From DATJGR01 sp963812255 (GTDB lineage Bacteria; Pseudomonadota; Gammaproteobacteria; Pseudomonadales; Azotimanducaceae): a stretch of 64,000 nt of DNA. Below are positions 18,297 to 27,700 of the stretch, one piece after another; position 1 is the first letter of the stretch, and each line of letters opens with the position of its first letter. The notes beneath the pieces were generated by a model, which was not told where the DNA came from, searched no databases, and saw nothing but the letters and a program-made list of their open reading frames with translations. Position numbers and translations under genes: made by a program. Where the stretch lies: positions 1,302,001 to 1,366,000 of the forward strand of contig CAWEUM010000005.1 in NCBI GenBank assembly GCA_963812255.1. Direction: 5' to 3'.

Positions 18297-19763
18297 ATGA
18301 AACAGTCACTCTCGATCAAGATCGGCCAATCGCTGACGATGACGCCGCAACTGCAGCACGCTATTCGCCTGCTGCAGCTGTCGACCCTGGACCTGAAGCT
18401 GGAAATCCAGCAAGCGGTGGAATCGAATCCGATGCTGGAACTCGTCGAAGACGAGGACGACGACATCGAGGCGGACGCGTCGACTCTGGAAGACGAATCG
18501 CAAATCGCCGACACGGACGAATTTCGGGAACTGGCCGGCGAAGGCGACTCGCTCGTCGAACAGATGCCGGAAGAACTACCCGTCGACAGCTCCTGGGACG
18601 ATGTCTTTCAAGCTGCGTCCGCAACGCCAACGGGCGCCGATGACGACTTCGACGCAACGCAGCGCAATAGCAACGAAGAATCGTTGCAGGATCATCTGCT
18701 CTGGCAGCTGAATCTCACGCCGATGACGGAGCGCGACCTCGCCATCGGCCGCGCAGTCATCGACGGCGTGGACCGTGACGGGATGCTCATCGCAACCGTC
18801 GAGGAGATCGTGTCGGGTTTTCCGATCGAAGCCGACATCGAAACCGATGAAGTGGTCGCCGTGCTCAAGCGCATCCAGCAGTTCGATCCGCCCGGCGTTG
18901 CCGCGCGCGACCTGCGCGAATGTCTGCTGATCCAGCTCAACCAATTGAGCGACCATACCGAATGGGTCGTCGAGGCACGCACGCTCGTCGCAGAACATCT
19001 GGATTTGCTCGCCGCACACGATCTGCCGGCACTTATACGCAAGACACGCCTCGACGACGACGCGTTACGCAGCGTCATCGCGTTGATCAGATCGCTCAAC
19101 CCCCGTCCCGGTACGTCACTCTCCGTCGACGAAACCGAGTACATCGTTCCCGATGTATTGGTCAGACGGCACCGAGACAAATGGCTCGTGGAGTTGAATC
19201 CGGACACCGCACCCCGCGTTCGCATCAACACCCAGTATGCCAATCTGATCCGGCGCGCCGACTCCGGCGACGCGAATACCTACCTGCGCGACAACCTGCA
19301 GGAAGCGCGCTGGTTCCTGAAGAGCCTGATGAGCCGCAACGAGACGCTGCTGAAGGTTGCCACCAAGATCGTCGAGCACCAGCGCGGCTTCCTCGAATAC
19401 GGCGAAGAAGCGATGAAGCCGCTGGTGTTGCACGACATTGCAGACGCGGTCTCGATGCACGAGTCGACCATTTCACGGGTCACGACGCGCAAATACATGC
19501 ACACACCGCGCGGCATTTTCGAATTGAAATACTTCTTTTCGAGCCACGTCGCAACCAGCACCGGCGGCGAAGTTTCGAGCACAGCGATCCGCGCGCTGAT
19601 CAAGAAGCTCACTTCGGAAGAGAATCCGCGAAAGCCGTTGAGCGACAGCAAAATCACGGCGATACTCAAGACTCAGAAGATCAACGTAGCGCGGCGCACG
19701 GTTGCCAAATATCGCGAGCTACTCTCGATTCCCCCATCGAACGAACGCAAACGTCTGGTTTGA
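18297..19763 (+). CDS. rpoN: RNA polymerase sigma-54 factor RpoN
   Basis: 488-residue sigma-54. The glutamine-rich region I (QSLTMTPQLQHAIRLLQLS, about 12-30) binds enhancer-binding activators. It is followed by an acidic region II (about 50-115), the core-binding region and the helix-turn-helix. The C-terminal RpoN box is ARRTVAKYRE near residue 470. It starts 16 bases after lptB. Sigma-54 promoters for nitrogen, motility or other regulons elsewhere in the genome would depend on it. Confidence 0.97.
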   Translation: MKQSLSIKIGQSLTMTPQLQHAIRLLQLSTLDLKLEIQQAVESNPMLELVEDEDDDIEADASTLEDESQIADTDEFRELAGEGDSLVEQMPEELPVDSSWDDVFQAASATPTGADDDFDATQRNSNEESLQDHLLWQLNLTPMTERDLAIGRAVIDGVDRDGMLIATVEEIVSGFPIEADIETDEVVAVLKRIQQFDPPGVAARDLRECLLIQLNQLSDHTEWVVEARTLVAEHLDLLAAHDLPALIRKTRLDDDALRSVIALIRSLNPRPGTSLSVDETEYIVPDVLVRRHRDKWLVELNPDTAPRVRINTQYANLIRRADSGDANTYLRDNLQEARWFLKSLMSRNETLLKVATKIVEHQRGFLEYGEEAMKPLVLHDIADAVSMHESTISRVTTRKYMHTPRGIFELKYFFSSHVATSTGGEVSSTAIRALIKKLTSEENPRKPLSDSKITAILKTQKINVARRTVAKYRELLSIPPSNERKRLV

Positions 19764-19832
19764 TCGTTCCCGTTGTCCCACTTGGTCCCACTTGCCCATT
19801 CCAACGCTTCCCCGGTCACGAGGAGAACGCCC

Positions 19833-20135
19833 ATGCAGTTGAACATTAGCGGCCATCACATCGACGTCACTGATTCGTTGAATCACTACGTCACCAGCAA
19901 ATTCGCACGATTGGAACGCCACTACGATCACATCACCAACGTTCACGTCGTGTTGTCGGTCGAGAAACTCGTGCAAAAGGCCGAAGCAACCGTTCACACC
20001 AGCGGTGCCGAGTTGTTCGCCGACGCAATCTCCGAAGACCTCTATGCCGCCATCGATGCGCTGATCGACAAACTCGACCGCCAGATCGTCAAGCACAAGG
20101 AAAAGAAGCGCGACAATCAACGCGGTCACGTCTGA
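19833..20135 (+). CDS. hpf: Ribosome hibernation promoting factor (short HPF)
   Basis: 100-residue YfiA/HPF-family protein that binds the 30S decoding channel and promotes 100S dimers in stationary phase. It starts QLNISGHHIDVTDSLNHYV with the conserved basic patch later. The ATG at 19833 is preceded by a very good Shine-Dalgarno (AGGAG at about 19821), so a longer frame starting at 19773 is rejected. It follows rpoN as usual. Confidence 0.95.
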   Translation: MQLNISGHHIDVTDSLNHYVTSKFARLERHYDHITNVHVVLSVEKLVQKAEATVHTSGAELFADAISEDLYAAIDALIDKLDRQIVKHKEKKRDNQRGHV

Positions 20136-20171
20136 CGCCGCGATCGGTGCGGCGATGAGGGATCTGCCGAC

Positions 20172-21038
20172 GTGAAGCTGGTGATCATCAGCGGGCGCTC
20201 GGGCTCGGGCAAAAGCACCGCGCTGCACGTGCTCGAAGACGCCGGATTCAACTGCATCGACAATTTTCCGGTTGGCCTGTTGCCGGCGCTGGTCCACACC
20301 ACGTTGCGTGATCCGCAGCAGCATGGCCAGCGTATGGCGGTCAGTATCGATGCCCGCAATTCAGCCGCCGACCTGAAGCGTTTCCCCGAGATTCTGCTGT
20401 CGCTCGATCGCATGGATCTCGATTGCGAGGTGATCTATCTCGACGCGCTCGGACCCACCCTGGTCAAGCGATTCAGCGAAACGCGAAGGCGCCATCCGCT
20501 TACGAACGAATCCACAGACCTGCGCCAAGCCATCGAAGCAGAGCACGAACTTCTCGCCAGCATTGCCGACCTCGCGGATCTCGTGATCGACACCACACAA
20601 CTCGCAACCCAGGCGCTCATCGATCTGATCAGCGTGCGGATTGCTACGAAGACGACCTCCGGGCTATCGCTGCTGTTTCGTTCATTCGGATTCAAATTCG
20701 GCATTCCGGTCGACGGTGATCTGGTGTTCGACATCCGCTGTCTACCGAATCCGCACTACGTGCCGGAACTGCGGCGCTTGACCGGCAAGGATGAGGCGGT
20801 GCGTGCGTATCTCGAGGCCGACACGGACGTACTTGCGATGTACGACGATATCCGACGTTATCTCGAAACCTGGTTGCCCAAATTCGAGCAAAACAATCGC
20901 ATCTACATGACGGTGGCGATCGGTTGCACGGGCGGGCAACATCGCTCCGTATACATGGCTGAAAAACTCAGTCGCCATTTCCGCACCACGATTCCCAATG
21001 TTCTGGTGCGCCATCGCGAGTTGGAACAACGAATCTGA
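20172..21038 (+). CDS. rapZ: RNase adapter RapZ
   Basis: 288-residue P-loop protein that binds the small RNA GlmZ and recruits RNase E, controlling glucosamine-6-phosphate synthase. Walker A is GRSGSGKST near residues 8-16. The C-terminal GlmZ-binding domain includes SFGFKFGIP, DVRFLPNP-like DIRCLPNPHYVPELR, and IGCTGGQHRSVY. GTG start. ptsN, which usually lies between hpf and rapZ, is missing, and the 36-base gap leaves no room for it. Confidence 0.96.
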   Translation: MKLVIISGRSGSGKSTALHVLEDAGFNCIDNFPVGLLPALVHTTLRDPQQHGQRMAVSIDARNSAADLKRFPEILLSLDRMDLDCEVIYLDALGPTLVKRFSETRRRHPLTNESTDLRQAIEAEHELLASIADLADLVIDTTQLATQALIDLISVRIATKTTSGLSLLFRSFGFKFGIPVDGDLVFDIRCLPNPHYVPELRRLTGKDEAVRAYLEADTDVLAMYDDIRRYLETWLPKFEQNNRIYMTVAIGCTGGQHRSVYMAEKLSRHFRTTIPNVLVRHRELEQRI

Positions 21039-21051
21039 TCGGCAGAAATTG

Positions 21052-21321
21052 ATGCAAGAGCGCAACGTCACGATCATCAACAAGCTGGGGCTCCACGCGC
21101 GGGCCGCGAGTAAGCTCGTCAATGTCGCAAAGCGCTACGGCTCGAAGATTGAAGTCGTGGACTCCGCCAAGACGGTCGATGGCAAAAGCATCATGAGCAT
21201 CATGTTGCTCGCGGCGGCGCAGGGTACAGAGATCATTTTGCGGATCGAGGGCGAAGACGAGGTCGATGCGATGCGCGCAATCACCGACCTGATCGCCGAC
21301 CGGTTCGGCGAAGGGGAGTGA
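21052..21321 (+). CDS. ptsO: HPr-family phosphocarrier (NPr-like)
   Basis: 89-residue HPr-fold protein. The active-site histidine is His15 in KLGLHARAAS, and Ser46 is present in GKSIMSIM. Its location after rapZ matches NPr (ptsO) of the nitrogen phosphotransferase system, which takes phosphate from PtsP and gives it to PtsN. With neither ptsP nor ptsN here, it could also serve a sugar PTS with HPr kinase. The ATG at 21052 gives the standard size. Confidence 0.9.
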   Translation: MQERNVTIINKLGLHARAASKLVNVAKRYGSKIEVVDSAKTVDGKSIMSIMLLAAAQGTEIILRIEGEDEVDAMRAITDLIADRFGEGE

Positions 21322-21332
21322 CCGCACAGGTA

Positions 21333-22685
21333 TTAGCCAGCCGCGACCGTCATGCCTTCGACGAGCAGTGAACCCGTCACGATATTGCCGCGGTGATCCG
21401 GATCGTCGCCGATTCCCGACAGCGATCCATACATATCTGCCAGATGGCCCGCTATTGTGATCTCATCGACAGGGTGCACGATCTCGCCGTTGGCAATCCA
21501 GAATCCCGCCGCGCCACGGGAGTAATCGCCGGTCACGATGTTGACGCCCTGGCCGATCAGTTCGGTGACGAGCAGTCCCTGCGCGATGCCGCCGATCAAC
21601 TCGCCGATCGGTCGTCGCGGTCCCTCCACACGGACGTTGTGCACACCACCAGAGTTGCCGGTGGACGACATGCCGAGGCGCCGCGCCGAGTAGCTGCCGA
21701 GCACGTACGAAGCGATCTCGCCACGTTCGATGAATGCTTTGTCGAACGTGGCGACGCCGTCGCCATCGAACGCGGCGCTGCCGGGTGCGCGCGGAAGCAG
21801 CGGCCGCTCAATCACGGAGAATCCGTCGGGCAATAGCTTGCGGCCCAACGAATTCGTTAGAAAGGATGCATTGCGATACAGGGAACCGCCGCTCAGCGCG
21901 CCGATCAGATGCCCGATCAGACTCCCGGCAATCTCCGCCGAAAACAGCACCGGATAACGGCCAGTCTTGATCGGTCGTGCACCGAGTCGTGCCACCGCCC
22001 GCCGCGCCGCCTCGATCCCAACCCGATCGGGACTGTCCAGATCGTCTATCGAACGCGAAACGCTGTAGTAAAAGTCGCGCTGCATGCCTTGGCCGTCTTC
22101 GGCGATGACACCGCAGCTGACGCTGTGGCGCGTGCCAATGTGGCTGCCGAGGAAACCGGCGCTGTTGCCGTATACACGACAGAACCGTTGCGTCGAAACA
22201 GACGCGCCGTCCGTGTTTTTGATCCGACGATCGTGACCTCTTGCCGCCGACTCGGCTTCTCGTGCCATTGCCTCTGCGGTGGCGACACTTGTCGACCAGG
22301 GATGATCCAGATCGAGATCCGGGAAGACCCGCGCCATGAGAGATGCGTCAGCCAAGCCGTGACACGGGTCCTCCTCAGTAAAGCGCGCAATGTTGCAGGC
22401 GGCTCGGACAGTCTGCGCCACCGCCTCGGGTGTCGAGTCCGAGGTGCTGGCCGAACCTTTTCGCTTACCGAAATAGACGGTGATCCCGAACCCGCGATCG
22501 CGATTGAATTCGATGTTCTCGAGTTCCGAAAGCCGCACAGTCACCGATAGTCCAGCGTCTTCGCTAGCCGATACTTCCGCTGCATCGGCACCATTGTTGC
22601 GTGCTTGAGCCAGGATATCGGTCACCAGGGACTTCAGATCGGCCTCGTGATCGGTGGCTGCGACCAGATTCACCGTATCGTCCAT
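21333..22685 (-). CDS. pmbA: Metalloprotease subunit PmbA/TldE
   Basis: 450-residue TldE/PmbA, the non-catalytic partner of the TldD protease. The heterodimer degrades unfolded peptides and matures microcin B17 and CcdA in E. coli. TldE lacks the HExxxH motif. Recognisable blocks are LGMSSTGNSGGVHNVRV and IVTGDYSRGAAGFWI. The ATG at 22685 has an AGGAG eight bases upstream. A longer frame to 22808 crosses the repeat element described below. tldD is nearby, which keeps both subunits in one locus. Confidence 0.94.
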   Translation of the reverse strand: MDDTVNLVAATDHEADLKSLVTDILAQARNNGADAAEVSASEDAGLSVTVRLSELENIEFNRDRGFGITVYFGKRKGSASTSDSTPEAVAQTVRAACNIARFTEEDPCHGLADASLMARVFPDLDLDHPWSTSVATAEAMAREAESAARGHDRRIKNTDGASVSTQRFCRVYGNSAGFLGSHIGTRHSVSCGVIAEDGQGMQRDFYYSVSRSIDDLDSPDRVGIEAARRAVARLGARPIKTGRYPVLFSAEIAGSLIGHLIGALSGGSLYRNASFLTNSLGRKLLPDGFSVIERPLLPRAPGSAAFDGDGVATFDKAFIERGEIASYVLGSYSARRLGMSSTGNSGGVHNVRVEGPRRPIGELIGGIAQGLLVTELIGQGVNIVTGDYSRGAAGFWIANGEIVHPVDEITIAGHLADMYGSLSGIGDDPDHRGNIVTGSLLVEGMTVAAG

Positions 22686-22702
22686 ATCTATCTCCTGACG
22701 GC

Positions 22703-22759
22703 GGGGTCTGACGAAATAGGGTCCGAGTGTTTTGGGTCGCAAAAGGCACTCTGACCCCC
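22703..22759 (-). repeat. Dispersed GGGTCAGAG repeat element, copy A
   Basis: Intergenic element between divergent pmbA and yjgA. On the minus strand it starts GGGGGTCAGAGTGCC and ends GTCAGACCCC, giving imperfect terminal inverted ends. The 11-base core GGGTCAGAGYG recurs at 48159 and 54995. It occupies the place where the divergent promoters should be. The nature of the element is not known from this sequence. Confidence 0.5.
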
Positions 22760-22792
22760 TTCCTCCCAACTCCCTGTGATAATTTGCGGCCG

Positions 22793-23308
22793 ATGATCGA
22801 CGAAGCACCCAGCAAATCCGCGCGCAAGCGTGATGCGCAACGCCTCAGAGCGCTGGGTCAGCAGCTCGCCGAGTTGAATGACGACCAGCGCGCGGCACTT
22901 CCGCTGCCGGAAACGCTGGCCGTTGCAATCACCGACTACCGGCGCATAGGCGCGCATGAAGCCAAGCGCCGACAGGCGCAATTCATCGGCCGTTTGATGC
23001 GCGAAATCGACGTGACCGCGATTGAAAACGCGCTGGCGGATCTGGCGCGCACCAGCGCTGCGGCGCGCTTTGCCCACCATGAAACCGAGATCTGGCGCGA
23101 CCGACTGATCGCAGAAGATGTGGCGCTGGCCGAATACGTGGGGGCGCATCCGACGGTCGATCGAACACAGCTGCGAAAGATGATCCGCCGCGCACGCAAA
23201 CACGTCGACGATCCGACCGCGTTTCGCGCGCTGTTTCGATTTCTGCGCGATCATGCGGTGAATCACATTGCCGATCCTGATGATTCAGTGCCGCCAACGG
23301 TTACCTGA
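22793..23308 (+). CDS. yjgA: Ribosome-associated protein YjgA/DarP (DUF615)
   Basis: 171-residue highly charged protein of the DUF615 family, which helps late assembly of the 50S subunit. It has the PSKSARKRDAQRLRALGQQLAEL start and RKMIRRARKH near residue 125. The ATG at 22793 gives the normal family start. It is divergent from pmbA as in E. coli. Its last 46 bases overlap the convergent 3' end of tldD. Confidence 0.93.
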   Translation: MIDEAPSKSARKRDAQRLRALGQQLAELNDDQRAALPLPETLAVAITDYRRIGAHEAKRRQAQFIGRLMREIDVTAIENALADLARTSAAARFAHHETEIWRDRLIAEDVALAEYVGAHPTVDRTQLRKMIRRARKHVDDPTAFRALFRFLRDHAVNHIADPDDSVPPTVT

Positions 23309-24720
23309 TCGATCCGCAACGTCGGCTGACCGACGCCGACCGGTACCGACTGACCATCCTTGCCGCACACGCCGACGCCTTCGTCGAGCGCAAGATCGTC
23401 GCCTACCATCGATATCCGGGTCATGATTTCGGGTCCGTTTCCGATCAAGGTCGCGCCCTTCACCGGGCGAGTGACGCGACCGTTTTCGATCAGGTACGCC
23501 TCCGTCGCCGAGAAGACGAATTTGCCCGAGGTGATATCGACCGAGCCGCCACCGAAATTGACGGCGTACAGGCCGCGGTCAACGCTGGCGATGATCTCTT
23601 CGGGTGCGTGCGCGCCCGCCAGCATGAAGGTGTTGGTCATCCGCGGCATCGGCGCATGTGCGTAGGACTGCCGCCGTCCGTTGCCGGTAGGCGCGGTCTT
23701 CATCAATCTGGCGTTGAGCCGATCCTGCAGATAGCCCTTCAACACCCCGTTTTCGATCAATACCGTACGTTGCGATGGCGTGCCCTCGTCGTCCACCGAC
23801 AACGAGCCGCGTCGGTTGGGCAATGTGCCATCATCGACGACCGTGCACAGCGGCGACGCAACTCGTTCGCCGATCCGGCCACTGAACGTGGATGTACCTT
23901 TGCGATTGAAGTCGCCCTCGAGACCGTGCCCCACCGCCTCGTGCAACAGCACACCAGGCCAACCCGGACCGAGCACGACCGGCATCGGTCCCGCCGGTGC
24001 ACCCACCGCCTCGAGACTCACCAGACCCGTTCGAACTGCTTCGGCGACGAACTTCGACGCGTGAGAACCGGTGAGGAACCAACCCAGATCGCGCCGCCCG
24101 CCGCCACCGGAAGAGCCCCGTTCACGCCGCCCGTTCTGCTCGACGATGACGCTGATATCGAGCCGCACCAACGGACGCACGTCGGCGGACATCGTCCCGT
24201 CAGTAGTCACCACGAGGTGCGTCTCATGCGTGGCCGCGAGCCGGATCGTTACTTCCTTCACGCGCGCGTCGATGCGCCGCGCCTGCGCATCGAGTTCGCG
24301 CAGCAATCCAATCTTTGCGTCCTCGTCGAGCGACGCGATCGGATCCACAGGGTCGTAGCGCGGCACGGCGGATGCGCTCGTCAGCACACGATGCTCACCC
24401 GACCCACCGCCGCGAACGATGCCGCGCGCAGCGACTGTGGCTTCTTCGAGTGCGCTCAGCACGATGTCGTCCGAGTACGCGAATCCGGTCCGCTCACCAC
24501 TGACGGCGCGCACCCCGACGCCACGATCCGCACTGAACGCACCTTCCTTGACGATGCCGTCCTCCATCACCCACACTTCGCTGCGTACCGATTGAAAGAA
24601 CAGTTCGCCGGTATCGATGGCACGGCCCGCGAGTCGGCCGAGCAGGCGCTCGACGTCGGTCCTTGCCAATTCGGCACCGTCCCACAACTGCCGCTGCGCA
24701 ACTTCGACGAGTTCGTTCAT
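23263..24720 (-). CDS. tldD: Metalloprotease TldD
   Basis: 485-residue catalytic subunit of the TldD/TldE protease. The zinc motif is HEAVGH (260-265), followed by GLEGDFNRKG. The C-terminal MPRMTNTFMLAG and GGGSVDITSGKFVFS blocks are conserved. The ATG at 24720 has an AAGGAAT upstream. Twenty more in-frame codons to 24780 are not conserved. It follows yhdP with a 75-base gap, matching the mre-maf-rng-yhdP-tldD order. Confidence 0.95.
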   Translation of the reverse strand: MNELVEVAQRQLWDGAELARTDVERLLGRLAGRAIDTGELFFQSVRSEVWVMEDGIVKEGAFSADRGVGVRAVSGERTGFAYSDDIVLSALEEATVAARGIVRGGGSGEHRVLTSASAVPRYDPVDPIASLDEDAKIGLLRELDAQARRIDARVKEVTIRLAATHETHLVVTTDGTMSADVRPLVRLDISVIVEQNGRRERGSSGGGGRRDLGWFLTGSHASKFVAEAVRTGLVSLEAVGAPAGPMPVVLGPGWPGVLLHEAVGHGLEGDFNRKGTSTFSGRIGERVASPLCTVVDDGTLPNRRGSLSVDDEGTPSQRTVLIENGVLKGYLQDRLNARLMKTAPTGNGRRQSYAHAPMPRMTNTFMLAGAHAPEEIIASVDRGLYAVNFGGGSVDITSGKFVFSATEAYLIENGRVTRPVKGATLIGNGPEIMTRISMVGDDLALDEGVGVCGKDGQSVPVGVGQPTLRIDQVTVGGTESSGSAM

Positions 24721-24795
24721 CTCGATTCCTTCTGCGATTGCCGACGTGCCTAAGTAGTACGCCAACGGTGAGTCTTGCAATTGTGCCTCACCATC

Positions 24796-27700
24796 TCAGT
24801 TGGCTTTCCCCTCGGTGCCTTTTTCTTGCGTACCTTTTTCTTTTGTACCTATCTCTTGGGTACCTTTGCCTTTTGCCGGCTGCTGCTCCGTAGGTGCGGC
24901 CTCGGCAGTCTTTTCCGACGGCTTGGACATCGCCTTCGGAAATACCTCCTGAAAATCCACTTTTGGATTCTGCAGCGTTCCGCTGACTTTGTACTTGGCA
25001 CTCGACATCTTATCGATCTGATTGCGAAGCAACCGTTCGCCAAGCAGGACAGCGCCGGCCGCGACCGGATTCACGAAGCCCAGATAGGCTGCATACCAAG
25101 GCAAACTGGAACTGACCGGCAATGTAACGATCATTTCATTGTCGAGCACCCCGGTGAGCAGATTGACCGTGCCATTGATCCTGAAATCGCCCCCGGTCCC
25201 GTCAATGTCCAAAGGTTCGACGAAGCGGATCACGCCCTGATTCGCCATCACCGAGCCAGTGATCTCGTCGAAGGAGATCCCCTTACCGAATACGTCGGAG
25301 AAGTCGAGTGTCATGCGCTTCGCGATCGCGGCAAAATTCAGCAGACTGAAGATGCGCATGGCGCCCGAGCCCTCACCGAGATCGACGAAGCGCCCTTTTT
25401 CGGCCTTCACCGACAGCTTTCCGACAATCCTCGGTAAGGCAAAATTCAACGGTGATCCGAGCCAGTCGATGTCCGCATCGACATCGGTAGACGTTGTTTC
25501 GAGGCTTGGGGCGTAATTCCACTGTGGTAATACCTTGGCCAGATCGCCCGCGTGCAGCGTGCCCTTGAAATGTGTGCGGCTCTCATCCGTCGCGCTCCAC
25601 TGCGTGCCCTCGGGACTTTCGATATGCAGCCCCTTGACGTCGGCGATCAGGTTCTCGACCGAGACACCGCGATCACTCTTACGCAGACCAAACCGCCAGG
25701 CGCCGAAGTTCTCGTCGCCGAGCACGATGCTGCCGACCGCTACGTCGAGATCGATGATCCCGTGTGGATCGAAGCTCTCCAGCGGATCGACTCCACCGCC
25801 CGGTTTACCGGCCGGCAGCTTCAGATACTGCAGATCGATCTTTGGCGGCGCATCGCTTCCCAATGCCATCGAGCCGGCGATGTTTGGGCTCGTCACCGAG
25901 ATATCCAGTTCGCCAGAACCGTTCCGAGCGTCGACGACGACATCGTCGAACTCGAAGCTGTCGAACGTCACGCGGCCGATCTTGAACGCACTCATGGCCC
26001 ACGGGAAGCTCGGGTAGAACTGTGTTTCGCCACCCCTCAGACGATCCGTCAGATCCAGATTGTCCAGCCCGCCCTCGACAGTGACGACATCTTCGTCGCC
26101 TTGCTCTACAGCCGCGTCCACGCCGAGACCGATACTGCCGCCTCGCACACTGCCGTCGTCGATTCGCAGCCATCCATCGGCGACGTTGCCCAGACCGAAG
26201 TCGAGTCGGTCGCTATCCCCAGCGAACGTCATCTTCAGCGTCGATGGTCGTACCTCTTCGGCGAGTTTTCCGAGCGGCGCGGGCAGCGCGAGCGCCACCC
26301 CCTGCAGATCCGACCGTAGGTCCAATATCGCCGGCTCGTTCGATCCCGGCCGGATTCGATATTCGCCTGTGTAATCGAATTCGCCGTCGGCCAACCCGGG
26401 ATTGGGCACGGCACGCCAATCGGTGATCTGTTTCATCCCGGCCTTGCCGCTGAATTTGATCCGGACCTGCCCATCTTCCGACGCGACATCGAACCGCACC
26501 GGGTACTCGAACAATCGACCGGTGAGCGCGCGCCCTGTCACAGTAGTCGGATAGCTGTAACGCAGTTTGCCGCGCAGCGCGCCGAGTTCGATTTTCATGT
26601 CGCCGAGCCCGGCGGTGAGTCCGTTCAGATCGAATCGAAGATCTGCGTTCGGGGTGACGCCGCTCGCAATCGGGACCTTCAAGTCCGCGGCGCATTGGAA
26701 GGGTCCAGAAAATGACCAATCCGGCTTGACGAACGAGAGCCACGTCGACAACGGCGACGTATCGATGAGTTTTCGCAGCGCCGCACCATCGCCGGAACCG
26801 GTACCCCGAAAGTCGACGTACGCGACCGACTGCGGCAGAAAAACCGTTGCGTTGGCGAGGCTGAAACCCGCGAGATTACCCCTGTCGAAGACGCCGGTCG
26901 TACCGCGCGCGGTGTATGAGACGTGACCGGCGACGTCTGTGGCTGCCGGCCAGTCGGGGTGGAATCGCACTACGCCATCATGCATCACCACACTCAATTC
27001 CGCCTGGCGCATCGGCAAGCCTTCTATCGTGCGCAGGTGTCCGTGATAAACGAGGTCCGCCCGATCGACCTGGCCGCTGACGATGGCCTGATCCAATCCA
27101 TCACGGAGGGCCTGTGGCAGTTCTCGCGGAACGAGCGCCAATGCCCCACGGCCGTCGATGTCGCGAACTCGCAGCGTCAGCAGCAAACGCTGCTCCAATA
27201 CATCATCCGGCCGAGCGAACGCGAACGCCCCGTGCACACTCGACGAATCGAACGTGCCGACGAGGTCGCGCACTTGGACCGCGAGGTATCCCGGCACGAA
27301 CCAAACCAGCACGGTACCTGCGATGTGGTCGAAATGTGTGGGTCGATCGAAATAGTCTAGAAACCCCAGCGCTACGTGGTTGCTGTTCAGGTTGACCTCG
27401 ACGCTGTGCTCGGTGCCGGCGACGGTCGCGGCGCCATTGCGCACATAGGGAACGCCTTTAAAATTTTCAATGGCGAGATCGCTGATCGTCGCGACGTAGT
27501 CCAGATTGTGGTCGTCGATCCCGAAACGAGCCTGCATACCATCCACTCGACCACGCGGATTCAGACCGCCGAGCCACTCTTCCACTCCATGCACACTCGC
27601 AGCAGCGTCCCTGACAACACCGAGCACCGGCGCGGCGTCGAACGACGGCAGTGTGATGTCGACGTTGTTCCACCCATTCAGGCCCTTCTCGATCGCGACA

